A DNA stretch of 64,000 bases from Staphylococcus nepalensis (GTDB taxonomy: Bacteria > Bacillota > Bacilli > Staphylococcales > Staphylococcaceae), in the NCBI RefSeq assembly GCF_014635045.1, contig NZ_BMCF01000008.1:80766-144765 (forward strand), written 5' to 3'. This document shows positions 33,419 to 41,845 of the stretch, piece by piece. Numbering within the stretch: position 1 is the first letter of the stretch; every line of letters begins with the position of its first letter. The notes under the pieces are model-generated. The model did not search any database. It saw nothing but the letters and a program-made list of their open reading frames with translations, and was not told where the DNA came from. Made by a program: the position numbers and the translations under genes.

Positions 33419-33477
33419 GGGGCGGGATAATGTTATCTTTTTTGGATAAAAGATTTCTATTCCGCTCTCTTTTTAAT
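33419..33477 (+). terminator. Nested terminator hairpin
   Basis: GGGCGGGATA pairs with TATTCCGCTC around an inner TCTTTT/AAAAGA hairpin, followed by TCTTTTTAAT. It lies between whiA and the YitT gene and would insulate the latter. Confidence 0.65.
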
Positions 33478-33534
33478 ATAATCCATACTATATTTAAATA
33501 GTAATTTATTTTCGAAGAGATTAGGGGTGAATGA

Positions 33535-34380
33535 ATGTCAGCATTTATCAAAAAACACTACAAAAATATTATCTTATGCTTGCTGGGGACATTTATTAAT
33601 GCGATAGGTGTAAACTGCTTCCTACTTGGATCAGATTTAGGTGATGGTGGTACGGTAGGTATATCACTTTCCTTACTGTATGCCTTTGGTTTATCCCCTG
33701 CGTGGACGTCATTAATAATAAATACTATTGTCGTTTTTATTGGTTGGAAATTTTTAAGTAAAATGGTTGCTATTTATACAGTGGTTTCAAATACTGCATT
33801 GTCTTTCTTTTTACATTTAACTGAAAATATTAATCTCGGTATCGATAATTTTGTTATTAACTCGGTCTTTGGTGGTGCCATCATCGGTATTGGTGCTGGT
33901 TTAGTTATCTCAACAGGTAGTACACTTGGAGGCACATCTGTAATTGCTAAAATCATTAGTAAATACACAGAAATGAAAACATCACAAGGTATTTTTATAT
34001 TAGATGCCATCGTTGTTTTATCATTTTTAATGGTGTTGCCATTGAAACACGTGTTATTTACAATTATTATGCTGTTCATCACTGAGCGCGCAACGTCATT
34101 TATAATTGAAGGTTTCAACCCTAAAAAAGGCGTGACAATTATTTCTAGTAAGAATGAAGTAATCAGTGATAAAATTAATACCTTTACTGGTCGAGGATCA
34201 ACGCTCTTAACCGGGAAAGGTGGCTATGCTAAGACAGATACAACCATGCTATATGTAGTTGTACCCCAGTCTCAAGTAACGAGAGTGAAAAAACTCGTAC
34301 ACGAAGAAGACGAAAACGCCTTTCTCGTTATTCACGACGTGCGAGATGTTTTAGGTAGTACATTTATTAACGTGAAATAA
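33535..34380 (+). CDS. YitT-family membrane protein (DUF161/DUF2179)
   Basis: A 281-residue protein with five or six hydrophobic helices in residues 8-195 (GTFINAIGVNCFLLGSDLGDGGTVGISL near the start, GLVISTGSTLGGTSVIAKII in the middle) and a soluble DUF2179 domain at the C-terminus (YVVVPQSQVTRVKKLVHEED). This is the YitT family, membrane proteins of unknown activity that are common in Bacilli. TAGGGGTG precedes the ATG. Monocistronic. Confidence 0.87.
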   Translation: MSAFIKKHYKNIILCLLGTFINAIGVNCFLLGSDLGDGGTVGISLSLLYAFGLSPAWTSLIINTIVVFIGWKFLSKMVAIYTVVSNTALSFFLHLTENINLGIDNFVINSVFGGAIIGIGAGLVISTGSTLGGTSVIAKIISKYTEMKTSQGIFILDAIVVLSFLMVLPLKHVLFTIIMLFITERATSFIIEGFNPKKGVTIISSKNEVISDKINTFTGRGSTLLTGKGGYAKTDTTMLYVVVPQSQVTRVKKLVHEEDENAFLVIHDVRDVLGSTFINVK

Positions 34381-34518
34381 AAAGGTGAAATTTTTGTATT
34401 CATTTGTTCAGCGATGCAACATAAAGTGATTTTTCTATTTGACAAGAGCGTCTGTATTGCATCAAGGCGTAATTAGTTGGATAATTATATTTATAATGAT
34501 TATATAGGGTGACTATGG

Positions 34519-34737
34519 ATGAATGATATTTTTAAATTTATAATCGAAGCTAACGATGGTAATGCCTTCTGTGAATATGTAGAGAATGTATGGGAAATAG
34601 ACCCGGCACTAGCTTTAAAAAGATTTGAAACAGCAATTAAAAGACATCATTATTTTTATTTAAAAGATAGTGATAGATATATTAATGTTAATAATATCAT
34701 GTCAATAAAAGTAGAAATTGTGAGGAAAGCTGATTAA
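34519..34737 (+). CDS. Small conserved-looking orphan protein, 72 aa
   Basis: I do not recognise a family. The soluble, mildly acidic product has a helical first half (FKFIIEANDGNAFCEYVENVWEIDPALALKRFETA) and ends in a strand-like YINVNNIMSIKVEIV. GGGTGA sits 6 bases ahead of the ATG. It is the last chromosomal gene before the island attachment site and lies about 285 bases outside it, so it is probably core rather than cargo. Confidence 0.65.
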   Translation: MNDIFKFIIEANDGNAFCEYVENVWEIDPALALKRFETAIKRHHYFYLKDSDRYINVNNIMSIKVEIVRKAD

Positions 34738-34953
34738 ATTGGCCAAACCAAAATAAAAAAGAATGATGTAATTTAAAATAATTCATACCATAAAATATGA
34801 TTCTATCCACTATTTCCAAGTTTTCTAAAGCTATAAAATATATTATATGCTAAGCAATCGGAGTGGCTGTGGAGTTAAAATAATCGTTTATTTGTATAAT
34901 AAGTAAGAATTTTACGAAGATGCGCAGCTAAAACGTATGATAATGAAAAGCAT

Positions 34954-35003
34954 AATATTACCGGTATCACAGTATTATAATCCATTGTGATATCGGTAAT
35001 ATT
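34954..35003 (-). terminator. Native tRNA-Arg terminator, now displaced
   Basis: An 18-bp inverted repeat (34954-34971 with 34986-35003, one mismatch) lies 19 bases from the left copy of the tRNA 3' end. Read on the minus strand it would end tRNA-Arg transcription in a chromosome without the island. Confidence 0.65.
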
Positions 35004-35021
35004 AAATAGCCTATACTTAAG

Positions 35022-35034
35022 TCCCCTCGAAGGG
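35022..35034. repeat. Left attachment site
   Basis: TCCCCTCGAAGGG, identical to the tRNA-Arg 3' end at 51870-51882. Flanks differ on both sides, so the visible core is 13 bp. Confidence 0.85.
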
Positions 35035-35084
35035 CATATTATAAAGTGATTAAACGCTGTTATATAAGCTTTTGTTTTGCATTG

Positions 35085-35102
35085 TGGGGGCTATTTGGGG
35101 AC
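35085..35102. promoter_or_regulatory. Left integrase arm-type site (putative)
   Basis: TGGGGGCTATTTGGGGAC carries two GGGG(A/G)C units 11 bases apart; the same arrangement and orientation occur at the right end (51738-51755). Probably bound by the integrase arm domain. Confidence 0.6.
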
Positions 35103-35116
35103 TGGAAAATAAATTA

Positions 35117-35151
35117 TAATAAAAAACCACCTAATATTTATAATTAAGTGG
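35117..35151 (-). terminator. Integrase gene terminator
   Basis: Minus-strand CCACTT pairs with AGGTGG, followed by TTTTTTATT. It begins right at the integrase stop codon. Confidence 0.7.
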
Positions 35152-35152
35152 C

Positions 35153-36202
35153 TTAAATAGTTTCTAATAATTTCATTGCTTTTTCATCTTCACGCTCGTA
35201 AGTTTCTTGAAGTAGGTGGGAGTAAATGGATTGTGTTGTGGCTGGGTTGGAATGTCCTAAATGTTTTGATATATATAGTATTGAAAAGCCATGATGTATG
35301 AGTATAGAACAGAAACTGTGTCTTAGCGAGTGAATAGTTATCTCTTTTATATTTAGATTATCACATGCTTTTCTCAGTACTTTGTTTACAGCAGCATTTG
35401 TTATTGTTTTACCATCAACAGTAAAGATGTAACCACTGATATTAGTAGGTCGTGAATCAATAAATGATTGAATACGTTTCATAGTTACTGCATCAATACT
35501 TATTACTCTGTCTGATGTTTCGGTCTTGGTACCTCTTAAATGAATTTTATTATTTTTAATATCCAGATCTTCACGTTTCAATTTAGCAATTTCTGAAAAT
35601 CTACCACCTGTTGCAAGTGCTACTAATAGCACAAGTGATGAGGTGGTATTTTTTTGTTCAAAATAATGTTTAAGCTTTTTGAATTCAGATTCATTAATAA
35701 ATTTCATTTCTTCTGTTTTGGCTGGAATAGATGCGTGTAATTCTGCTTTGTATGTAGGGTTTTTAATAACATAACCTTCATGTATAGCATCATCGAATGC
35801 ATTACGTATATAACTATTTAACTTTCTAATCGTTTCATAACTGTGCGTTAAACCGTACTCATTGAGAAACTTTTGATATTCAGTACGTTTAATATCTTTT
35901 AATAACTTGTGCCTAAAATGCTCCTTAATATGCTTGTATGCAGATTCATAATGTCTTTTAGTTGATTCTGATACGTGTGGTAGTTTATTAACTTCATACC
36001 ATTGATAAAAATAATCTGCAAATGTTATATCATTACTTACAGCATATCCATTTCTCATTTTATACTCTAAATCTTCTGCAATTCGTTTAGCTTCTTGTTT
36101 AGTACGATAACCACCTTTTTGAACTTTTTTACGGTTACCTTCATCGTCTACATATGAGATTGAATATCTCCATGTTTTACCTCGTTTTTCAATGTATGCC
36201 AC
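35153..36202 (-). CDS. int: Island integrase (tyrosine recombinase)
   Basis: Site-specific recombinase that joins the island to tRNA-Arg(CCG). The 349-residue protein has an N-terminal arm-binding domain (residues 1-50, WRYSISYVDDEGNRKKVQKGGY), a SAM-like core-binding domain (about 60-145) and a catalytic domain with R201 (GGRFSEIAKL), H291-R294 (HSLRHSF), H317 (LGHSN) and nucleophile Y327. GAGGTGATTAAG lies ahead of the ATG. It is 9 bases behind the repressor gene, so repressor and integrase share a leftward transcript. No recognisable excisionase was found. Confidence 0.95.
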   Translation of the reverse strand: MAYIEKRGKTWRYSISYVDDEGNRKKVQKGGYRTKQEAKRIAEDLEYKMRNGYAVSNDITFADYFYQWYEVNKLPHVSESTKRHYESAYKHIKEHFRHKLLKDIKRTEYQKFLNEYGLTHSYETIRKLNSYIRNAFDDAIHEGYVIKNPTYKAELHASIPAKTEEMKFINESEFKKLKHYFEQKNTTSSLVLLVALATGGRFSEIAKLKREDLDIKNNKIHLRGTKTETSDRVISIDAVTMKRIQSFIDSRPTNISGYIFTVDGKTITNAAVNKVLRKACDNLNIKEITIHSLRHSFCSILIHHGFSILYISKHLGHSNPATTQSIYSHLLQETYEREDEKAMKLLETI

Positions 36203-36211
36203 TTAATCACC

Positions 36212-37081
36212 TCAATTTTGTTCTGACAAGTATTGTTTCAATTCATTTATTGTAGTCATTCTCACTAGACGTTGTAATTTTAATGCGTCTTGTTGTTCTA
36301 CTGCCTTCTCTATTTCTTCGTGAAATTCCTTAGCATTAAATATTTCTCTGCTTCCTTCTATTGAGGCTAACCTTTCCATGAGCACATTGCTATCATTTAT
36401 ATTATTTTTTAATAAATCGAATATTAGTTGGTATTCGTCATTTTGTTTTTTGATTTTTCTAATTTCATGATTCTTTTCTAATTCGTATAATTCATATTCT
36501 CTTTCTTTTTCAAAATGTATCTTTAATGAATCTAACTCATTTAGCATTCTATGTTTTTCATCGTCATTTATTATAAAAACATTTCCAAGAAATTCTGAAC
36601 CAACTGCATTTTTGATAGGATCTTCACCATAATATATAGAATATTTATTTTGAGTTAATAACCATCTTATATCTAAATATGGCTCATCCAACTCTATTAT
36701 TTCTTTTGCTTTTTGTCCTTTTTGCCCCTTAACTACTCTCATGTAATTATTGAAAGTTTTCATCCCATTAATTACTTCATTTGTTATTTCTTTATAATCA
36801 CTGATTTTATCAAGTTGTTTTTGAGTGTACTCGTTTAATTCATTTTCTGCATTTGAACAATCTAAACTTGCTGACTTCAACATTTTTAAATAGGTATCAT
36901 CTTTATTTGTTGGATCTAAAGTAAAAGCAATTGCTAATAATTTTTCTTTATCAGGATGCTTTACCTTTCCATCCTCTAATCTATATATATATGAATGTGA
37001 AACATTACTCGCTTCAGAAAGTTCTCTTAGAGAATAGTTTTTACTTTTTCTTAAATTTTTTAACATTTCGTTTAATGCCAT
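36212..37081 (-). CDS. XRE-family master repressor (Stl-like)
   Basis: A 289-residue regulator: N-terminal HTH_XRE domain (residues 1-65, LRKSKNYSLRELSEASNVSHSYIYRLEDGKVKHPDKEKL) and a long, charged, partly coiled C-terminal part (about 170-240). Length and location, divergent from a small Cro-like gene, match the Stl repressors of SaPIs, which hold the island silent until a helper-phage protein binds them. The start MALNEML at 37081 has GAGGTGA 5 bases ahead; 22 further upstream codons lack a site. Which phage protein would relieve it cannot be told from sequence. Confidence 0.88.
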   Translation of the reverse strand: MALNEMLKNLRKSKNYSLRELSEASNVSHSYIYRLEDGKVKHPDKEKLLAIAFTLDPTNKDDTYLKMLKSASLDCSNAENELNEYTQKQLDKISDYKEITNEVINGMKTFNNYMRVVKGQKGQKAKEIIELDEPYLDIRWLLTQNKYSIYYGEDPIKNAVGSEFLGNVFIINDDEKHRMLNELDSLKIHFEKEREYELYELEKNHEIRKIKKQNDEYQLIFDLLKNNINDSNVLMERLASIEGSREIFNAKEFHEEIEKAVEQQDALKLQRLVRMTTINELKQYLSEQN

Positions 37082-37120
37082 ATTATCACCTCTCATGCAT
37101 TTTACCATTTTTGAAACATT

Positions 37121-37135
37121 AAAACAATTTGAAAC
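37121..37135. promoter_or_regulatory. Putative repressor operator, left copy
   Basis: AAAACAATTTGAAAC, with a further TTGAAAC at 37111. It overlaps the likely leftward promoter of the repressor gene (minus-strand TTGCTT and a TTTAAT). Same motif as 37201-37215. Confidence 0.55.
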
Positions 37136-37152
37136 AAAATTAAGCAAACCCC

Positions 37153-37181
37153 TTGTGCTTTATCAAGAATGTTGGTAAGAT
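37153..37181 (+). promoter_or_regulatory. Rightward early promoter of the island
   Basis: TTGTGC (37153-37158), 17-base spacer, TAAGAT (37176-37181), 62 bases before the Cro-like gene. Confidence 0.6.
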
Positions 37182-37200
37182 ATAAATATATTAAAACAGT

Positions 37201-37215
37201 AAAACAGTATGAAAC
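37201..37215. promoter_or_regulatory. Putative repressor operator, right copy
   Basis: AAAACAGTATGAAAC, 80 bases from the left copy, just downstream of the rightward promoter. It lies within an inverted repeat GTAAAAC/GTTTTAC. Confidence 0.55.
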
Positions 37216-37242
37216 GTTTTACAATTTGGAAGAGGTGATTTT

Positions 37243-37458
37243 TTGGAATATTCAATTCGTAAAAAAGATTTATTGATTCTTCTTGTAAAGAATAATATGA
37301 ATCAATCTGATTTATGTAGAAAAGTACCGATTGAAAGAAGTTATTTTTCAAGAATTATTAATGGTAAAACACTACCTTCTGAAATAATGGCAATTAAAAT
37401 TGCAAATACATTGAATGTTGATGTATCTGAAATATTTGAAATGAAAGAAAAAGTGTGA
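37243..37458 (+). CDS. Cro-like XRE transcriptional regulator (Str-like)
   Basis: A 71-residue single HTH_XRE domain (about 8-62: LLILLVKNNMNQSDLCRKVPIERSYFSRIINGKTLPSEIMAIKIANTLNVDVSEIF). The TTG start has AGAGGTGA 5 bases ahead. Divergent from the large repressor with operators between them, the stl/str arrangement of SaPIs; it probably counters or tunes the repressor. First gene of the rightward early operon. Confidence 0.87.
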   Translation: MEYSIRKKDLLILLVKNNMNQSDLCRKVPIERSYFSRIINGKTLPSEIMAIKIANTLNVDVSEIFEMKEKV

Positions 37459-37470
37459 GGAGGAAGTTCG

Positions 37471-38094
37471 ATGGTTAAACAATTTTTTGACGGTAAAGAA
37501 ATTCGTTTTATTGAAAAAGACGGGGAATATTGGGCAATAGCTGGAGACGTTGCAAAAGCATTAGGGTATTCACATACTCCACATATGACTAGATTATTAG
37601 ATGTGTCAGAAAAGGCCGTCCATAATGTGGACACCCTTAAAGGTAAGCAAAAAGCTGTAATTATTTCAGAAGTAGGTATTTACGAAGCTATTTGGAATAG
37701 TAGACGTAATGAAGCTCAAGAATTTAAAAAATGGGTTAAGCAAGTTATTAGAGAGTTAAGACAATCAATCGGATTAAAACAACATGAAGTATTTCATTTA
37801 ATGGATAAGCAACATCAACGAAAAGCAATGGATGTTTTGCAACAAGGTTTATCTAATCCCCAAAAGATTAGCTATATAAAATGTGCGACTGTAGTCAATA
37901 AATGTGTTTCAACATTATTTGGTTATGATAAAGCTTTGAAAAAAGAACAAATGAGTGAAGATATGTTAATTATTCGTCAACAAATTTTAGATGACACAGT
38001 CGATTTAATGACTTCTATTAACAAATTTGGTTTAGATATTTCAGTCAGCAAAACTATCTACAATAAATATTTAAATACACAAGCAATTGCTTAA
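37471..38094 (+). CDS. BRO-N domain phage-type antirepressor
   Basis: A 207-residue protein with a BRO N-terminal DNA-binding domain (about 1-100: FDGKEIRFIEKDGEYWAIAGDVAKALGYSHTPHMTRLLD, then EVGIYEAIWNSRRNEAQEFKKWVKQVIRELRQ) and a helical C-terminal region unlike the common KilA-C or ANT domains. BRO antirepressors occur in lysogeny modules of staphylococcal phages; role in this island is inferred. GAGGAGG precedes the ATG. 12 bases after the Cro-like gene. Confidence 0.87.
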   Translation: MVKQFFDGKEIRFIEKDGEYWAIAGDVAKALGYSHTPHMTRLLDVSEKAVHNVDTLKGKQKAVIISEVGIYEAIWNSRRNEAQEFKKWVKQVIRELRQSIGLKQHEVFHLMDKQHQRKAMDVLQQGLSNPQKISYIKCATVVNKCVSTLFGYDKALKKEQMSEDMLIIRQQILDDTVDLMTSINKFGLDISVSKTIYNKYLNTQAIA

Positions 38095-38107
38095 TAAGGA
38101 AGTGAAA

Positions 38108-38371
38108 ATGATGCATGAACAACTACAAGAAAATGAAGGTGTTGTAATTATCAATGAACCTAAACTTGTGTGGTCATTCAAAGATTTACAGTCACACATG
38201 CAATTATCAAGGAATTCAGTTATGAAAAAACTTTTGCTTAATCCAAGGTTTAAAAAGGACATTGAAAAGTATGTACATGAACCTAAATCACAAGCAGATC
38301 ATTACAAGTTTTTAGCAGAACCAATGAAAGAATATATTAAGAAAAATTTTAACGAAATATATAATTCCTAG
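38108..38371 (+). CDS. DUF771-family phage protein
   Basis: An 87-residue protein with the pattern of staphylococcal phage DUF771 proteins: WSFKDLQSHMQLSRNSVMKKLLLNPRF, then YVHEPKSQADHYKFLAEPMKEYIKKNFNEIY. The first part looks like a helix-turn-helix. Function unknown; in phages it sits in the early region. AAGGAAGTG precedes the ATG (a second ATG follows at once). Confidence 0.75.
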   Translation: MMHEQLQENEGVVIINEPKLVWSFKDLQSHMQLSRNSVMKKLLLNPRFKKDIEKYVHEPKSQADHYKFLAEPMKEYIKKNFNEIYNS

Positions 38372-38380
38372 GAGGATAGA

Positions 38381-38569
38381 ATGAAAATATTTATCGGATT
38401 AATAGCACTTAGCGCCACAACTTCAACAGCAGTAGGTTTCTATACGGAAGATATATTCAATGCTTTGGCTTTATATACTTCACTAGCACTTATATCAATG
38501 GTAATTAAAGATAGTTTGGACGATAGAAGAATCAGACGTAAATATAAAAACATAATGGAGGAAAAATAA
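38381..38569 (+). CDS. Small membrane protein, 62 aa
   Basis: Two hydrophobic segments (about 2-18 and 26-44) and a basic tail RRIRRKYKNIMEEK, probably cytoplasmic. Resembles small membrane proteins of staphylococcal phage early regions. TAGGAGG lies 6 bases before the ATG. Function unknown. Confidence 0.7.
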   Translation: MKIFIGLIALSATTSTAVGFYTEDIFNALALYTSLALISMVIKDSLDDRRIRRKYKNIMEEK

Positions 38570-38570
38570 T

Positions 38571-38879
38571 ATGAATTATTCAGAAAAAGTAGAAGAAACA
38601 GTAGAATATGCAGATTTGATAAATAAGGTGCAAAGTGTATTAGATTTTGTTTGTTCAGAAAATGATGAATTAAAAATTGAAAGAGACTGTGCAATCAGAA
38701 ATAACGACCCTTATTATTACCAAGCTATTAATAATAATATGAAAACAAATTATATTATTTCAAGCACTTTATTAGCAATCAGACGTGACATTGAGACAAT
38801 GCATGATGACATTCGAGCAGATATTAATCAAGAAAAAAACGCACTATCTCGCAGCGACCAAACCGAAGATAATGCGTAG
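38571..38879 (+). CDS. Island hypothetical protein, 102 aa
   Basis: A soluble, acidic, mostly helical protein without a recognised domain; DUF1474-like SaPI proteins have similar size and location, but I cannot confirm membership. The preceding gene supplies GGAGGAAAA at its end as ribosome site. It begins one base after the previous stop, so it belongs to the early operon, ahead of the replication gene. Confidence 0.68.
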   Translation: MNYSEKVEETVEYADLINKVQSVLDFVCSENDELKIERDCAIRNNDPYYYQAINNNMKTNYIISSTLLAIRRDIETMHDDIRADINQEKNALSRSDQTEDNA

Positions 38880-38969
38880 GAACTAAAGAGTTAACAAAAT
38901 ACTTATATTTCTAATTATAGCAAATACAAAGAAAAGTATCTACAAATTTTAAAGAAAAGGGGGCTTTAT

Positions 38970-41312
38970 GTGGCTATAACAACATTAGATAAAATTGTAG
39001 AAGTAAATGCGCTAGAAATACCCGAAGAAATAAAAGAAATGCCACAGTGGGTATTATGGTGCGCGGAATGGGATAGTAAGCAACAACAATATAAGAAAGT
39101 ACCGTATAGTACACAAGGTTATAAAGCAAGTTCTACAAATACTAATACATGGGTTAAATTTCAAGATGTAGTTTCACTCTTTGATAGCGATAAACAATAT
39201 AATGGCATAGGTTTTGTATTAAGTAATAATGATAATTATATTTGTTTAGATGTAGATGATGCAGTCCACCCTGATACAGGTCAATTACAAACTGATCTAG
39301 CAATAGAAATGACCGAATTAACCTATTGCGAATTATCTCCAAGTGGCACTGGGTTACACTGTTTTTTTAAAGGTACATTACCAGATAATCGTAAAAAGAA
39401 ACGTACAGATTTAGACATTGAATTATATGATACAGGACGTTTTATGACTGTTACGGGTCATTCAATCGGACAAAGTGAAATTTGTGATGAACAACCTGTA
39501 ATAGATAACATCGTTGAACGTTATTTTAAAGCAGAATCTAAAAAACAAAATATAAACATAGCTAAAACTGGTAGTAGTGTTTTTACAGATGATGAAATTG
39601 TTAGAATGATGACTAAAAAAAGTAAATATAAAAAATTGCTTGCTGGTGATTATGAGGACATTTTCGATAGTCCTAGCGAAGCAGTGCAAAGTTTATTAAG
39701 AGTATTAGCCTTTTATACTGGTAGAGATAAGTCACAAATGGAGAGAATATTTTTAACATACAATAATCTTACCGATAAGTGGAATGAATCTCGTGGCAAT
39801 TCAACTTGGGGGAATAACGAATTAGATACAGCTATTGCAAATCAAGAAACGATTTATGAGCCTAATTCGAGAGGTACAGGTCAATCGCTTAGATATACAA
39901 TATCGCAAATGCGAAAAGAAGAATTAGCATTTATGAAAGCTGAATTTGAAAAAGCTAAAGAAAATGGAGAAGCGTCCGGTCGACCGCCCCAAACAATTAG
40001 CTCGAATAGATGTGCCGTATTACTTAATGATGTAATAAAATTTGTGATATTTGATTTAGAAGAAAATACAAAACTTGCAATGTACCAAAGTGAAAAAGGT
40101 ATTTATACACAGAACTATACGATTATTAAACGCATTATTTCTTGGTTAGAACCTAAACACAATGATAAAAAGGCTTCGGAAGTTATATATCATTTAATTA
40201 ATATGGTAGATGTTGTGGAAAAGACAAATCAACCACATTTGATACCAGTTAATAATGGTGTATTTAACCGAAAAACTATGAGATTAGAAGAATTTACACC
40301 TAAATATGTATTCACTACTAAAATTTATACAAATTACGTGAGAAACCCTAAACAACCTGTAATTAATGGTTGGAGTTTCGATAACTGGTTAGATGAAGTT
40401 GCGTGCGGTGATAGAGAAGTTTTTACATTATTATGGCAAGTAATTAACGATTCATTAAACGGAAACTACACACGAAAAAAAGCTATATTTCTTGTGGGAG
40501 ATGGTAATAATGGTAAAGGAACTTTTCAAGAATTACTTTCTAATTTAATTGGTTTTGATAATGTAGCAAGTTTGAAAGTAAATGAATTTGACCAAGAGTT
40601 CAAATTAAGTGTATTGGAAGGTAAAACCCTTGTAATTGGTGATGATGTGCCAGTCGGCGTAAATATTGAGGATAGTTCAAATTTTAATAGTGTAGTTACA
40701 GGTGATTCCGTTCTTGTAAATATAAAGAATAAGCAACCATATCGTACAATTTTTAGAACTACTGTAATTCAGTCAACCAATGGCATGCCCAGATTTAAAA
40801 ATAAAACTGGTGGTACGAATAGACGACTTTTAATAGTGCCATTTAACGCAGATTTCAACGGTAAAAGAGAAAATCCAGATATCAAAGAAAAATATCTTAC
40901 TGATAAAAAGGTGCTTGAATATGTGCTTAATAAAGCAATTAATTTAAATTTCAATAAGTTTATTCTTCCTAGAGTATCAGCTGAATTATTAAAAGAATAT
41001 ATCCAAGACAATGACCCAGTATATGATTTTAAAGTAACAGAGTTTGATAAGTGGAATATCGATAAAGTACCTAAAGCAGTTGTGTATTACAGATACAAAC
41101 TTTTTTGTGAACATGGTGGATACAGACCACTTTCAGAAAGGAAGTTTTGTAAAAGTTTCGAAAGATATCTTGATAAAAGTTGGAAAGTTGAGAGACCAAG
41201 ATATTATTCAGTAAATGCTTTGCAAGCTAAGATAGGCTATTTTGAGCCTACACTTTTACCACATGGTGAACAAAAAAATTCATATATAAATACAAATTTA
41301 AAAGCAATGTAA
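38970..41312 (+). CDS. Primase-helicase replication initiator (Prim-Pol/SF3 fusion)
   Basis: Replication protein of the island, 780 residues. The N-terminus has archaeo-eukaryotic primase-like features: CLDVDDAVHPDTG with catalytic aspartates near residue 92 and ELYDTGRFMTVTGH with the conserved His near 165. The C-terminal half is a D5/SF3 helicase with Walker A GDGNNGKGT (510-518), Walker B LVIGDDVP, and STNGMPRFKNKTGGTNRRLLIVPF. In classical SaPIs primase and Rep are separate genes; here they are one. The GTG start has AAAGGGGG 6 bases ahead; the ATG two bases earlier is in another frame. The iteron origin lies immediately downstream. Confidence 0.9.
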   Translation: MAITTLDKIVEVNALEIPEEIKEMPQWVLWCAEWDSKQQQYKKVPYSTQGYKASSTNTNTWVKFQDVVSLFDSDKQYNGIGFVLSNNDNYICLDVDDAVHPDTGQLQTDLAIEMTELTYCELSPSGTGLHCFFKGTLPDNRKKKRTDLDIELYDTGRFMTVTGHSIGQSEICDEQPVIDNIVERYFKAESKKQNINIAKTGSSVFTDDEIVRMMTKKSKYKKLLAGDYEDIFDSPSEAVQSLLRVLAFYTGRDKSQMERIFLTYNNLTDKWNESRGNSTWGNNELDTAIANQETIYEPNSRGTGQSLRYTISQMRKEELAFMKAEFEKAKENGEASGRPPQTISSNRCAVLLNDVIKFVIFDLEENTKLAMYQSEKGIYTQNYTIIKRIISWLEPKHNDKKASEVIYHLINMVDVVEKTNQPHLIPVNNGVFNRKTMRLEEFTPKYVFTTKIYTNYVRNPKQPVINGWSFDNWLDEVACGDREVFTLLWQVINDSLNGNYTRKKAIFLVGDGNNGKGTFQELLSNLIGFDNVASLKVNEFDQEFKLSVLEGKTLVIGDDVPVGVNIEDSSNFNSVVTGDSVLVNIKNKQPYRTIFRTTVIQSTNGMPRFKNKTGGTNRRLLIVPFNADFNGKRENPDIKEKYLTDKKVLEYVLNKAINLNFNKFILPRVSAELLKEYIQDNDPVYDFKVTEFDKWNIDKVPKAVVYYRYKLFCEHGGYRPLSERKFCKSFERYLDKSWKVERPRYYSVNALQAKIGYFEPTLLPHGEQKNSYINTNLKAM

Positions 41313-41318
41313 ATGAGG

Positions 41319-41692
41319 TGTGCATGAAACTGTGCATGAAATAGCAATACAAACAAAAATTTCGTGCACAGCTGAAATAGCTTGATATAACAGTGTTTGA
41401 AAGGGATTTAGTCACAATTTTATAAGTTCCTGTGCATGAAATATTTTAACTCGTGCTCACCTTCAAACTGTTGGTATTACAGGGTTTAAACCTATTACTG
41501 TGCACGAACTTTAAAAATTTAAGAAGTTAATATATAAAATAATCAAAAAGTAGCACATTAATAAATAAGAAGTTTTTTCTGGAATTTGGTGCACACGTGC
41601 ACAGCAAAGCACCTAACCCCTTGTGAGAGTAAGGATTAGAGGTGTGCACGAACTGAGTAAGGTGTGCACGAAGTGGTGTTTTTGTGCACGAA
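41319..41692. other. Island replication origin with iterons
   Basis: Copies of TGTGCA(T/C)GAA at 41319, 41331, 41431, 41499, 41643, 41663 and 41683, inverted copies at 41361-41370 and 41595-41603, and a degenerate one at 41450. They flank an AT-rich stretch (about 41509-41580). The last three direct copies are spaced exactly 20 bases apart. Two iteron sets around an AT-rich core, next to the initiator gene, is the SaPI origin design. Confidence 0.88.
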
Positions 41693-41727
41693 CTAAATTA
41701 ATAAACGGACAAAAGGAGAATGAGAAC

Positions 41728-41817
41728 ATGAGATACCTATACAACAGTGGCAATAGATTTGGAACAGTAAGTACTAATAATAATGTACATCGCGTGGTTA
41801 ATGCATTAATTTATTAA
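41728..41817 (+). CDS. Putative small protein, 29 aa
   Basis: ATG 41728 has AAAAGGAG 9 bases ahead. The 29-residue product (MRYLYNSGNRFGTVSTNN then NVHRVVNALIY) is polar with no recognised domain. The frame also extends upstream through the iterons, but that part is surely not coding. Confidence 0.4.
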   Translation: MRYLYNSGNRFGTVSTNNNVHRVVNALIY

Positions 41818-41845
41818 ATATTTCAAAATAGGAGGATTATAAATT

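Noticed and set aside
41643..41692. Evenly spaced 10-bp repeats considered as a CRISPR array
   Set aside because: Repeats are too short, only three are evenly spaced, and no cas genes exist; they are Rep iterons.
41623..41727. N-terminal extension of the 29-aa frame
   Set aside because: It would translate the iterons themselves; the only good ribosome site is before ATG 41728.
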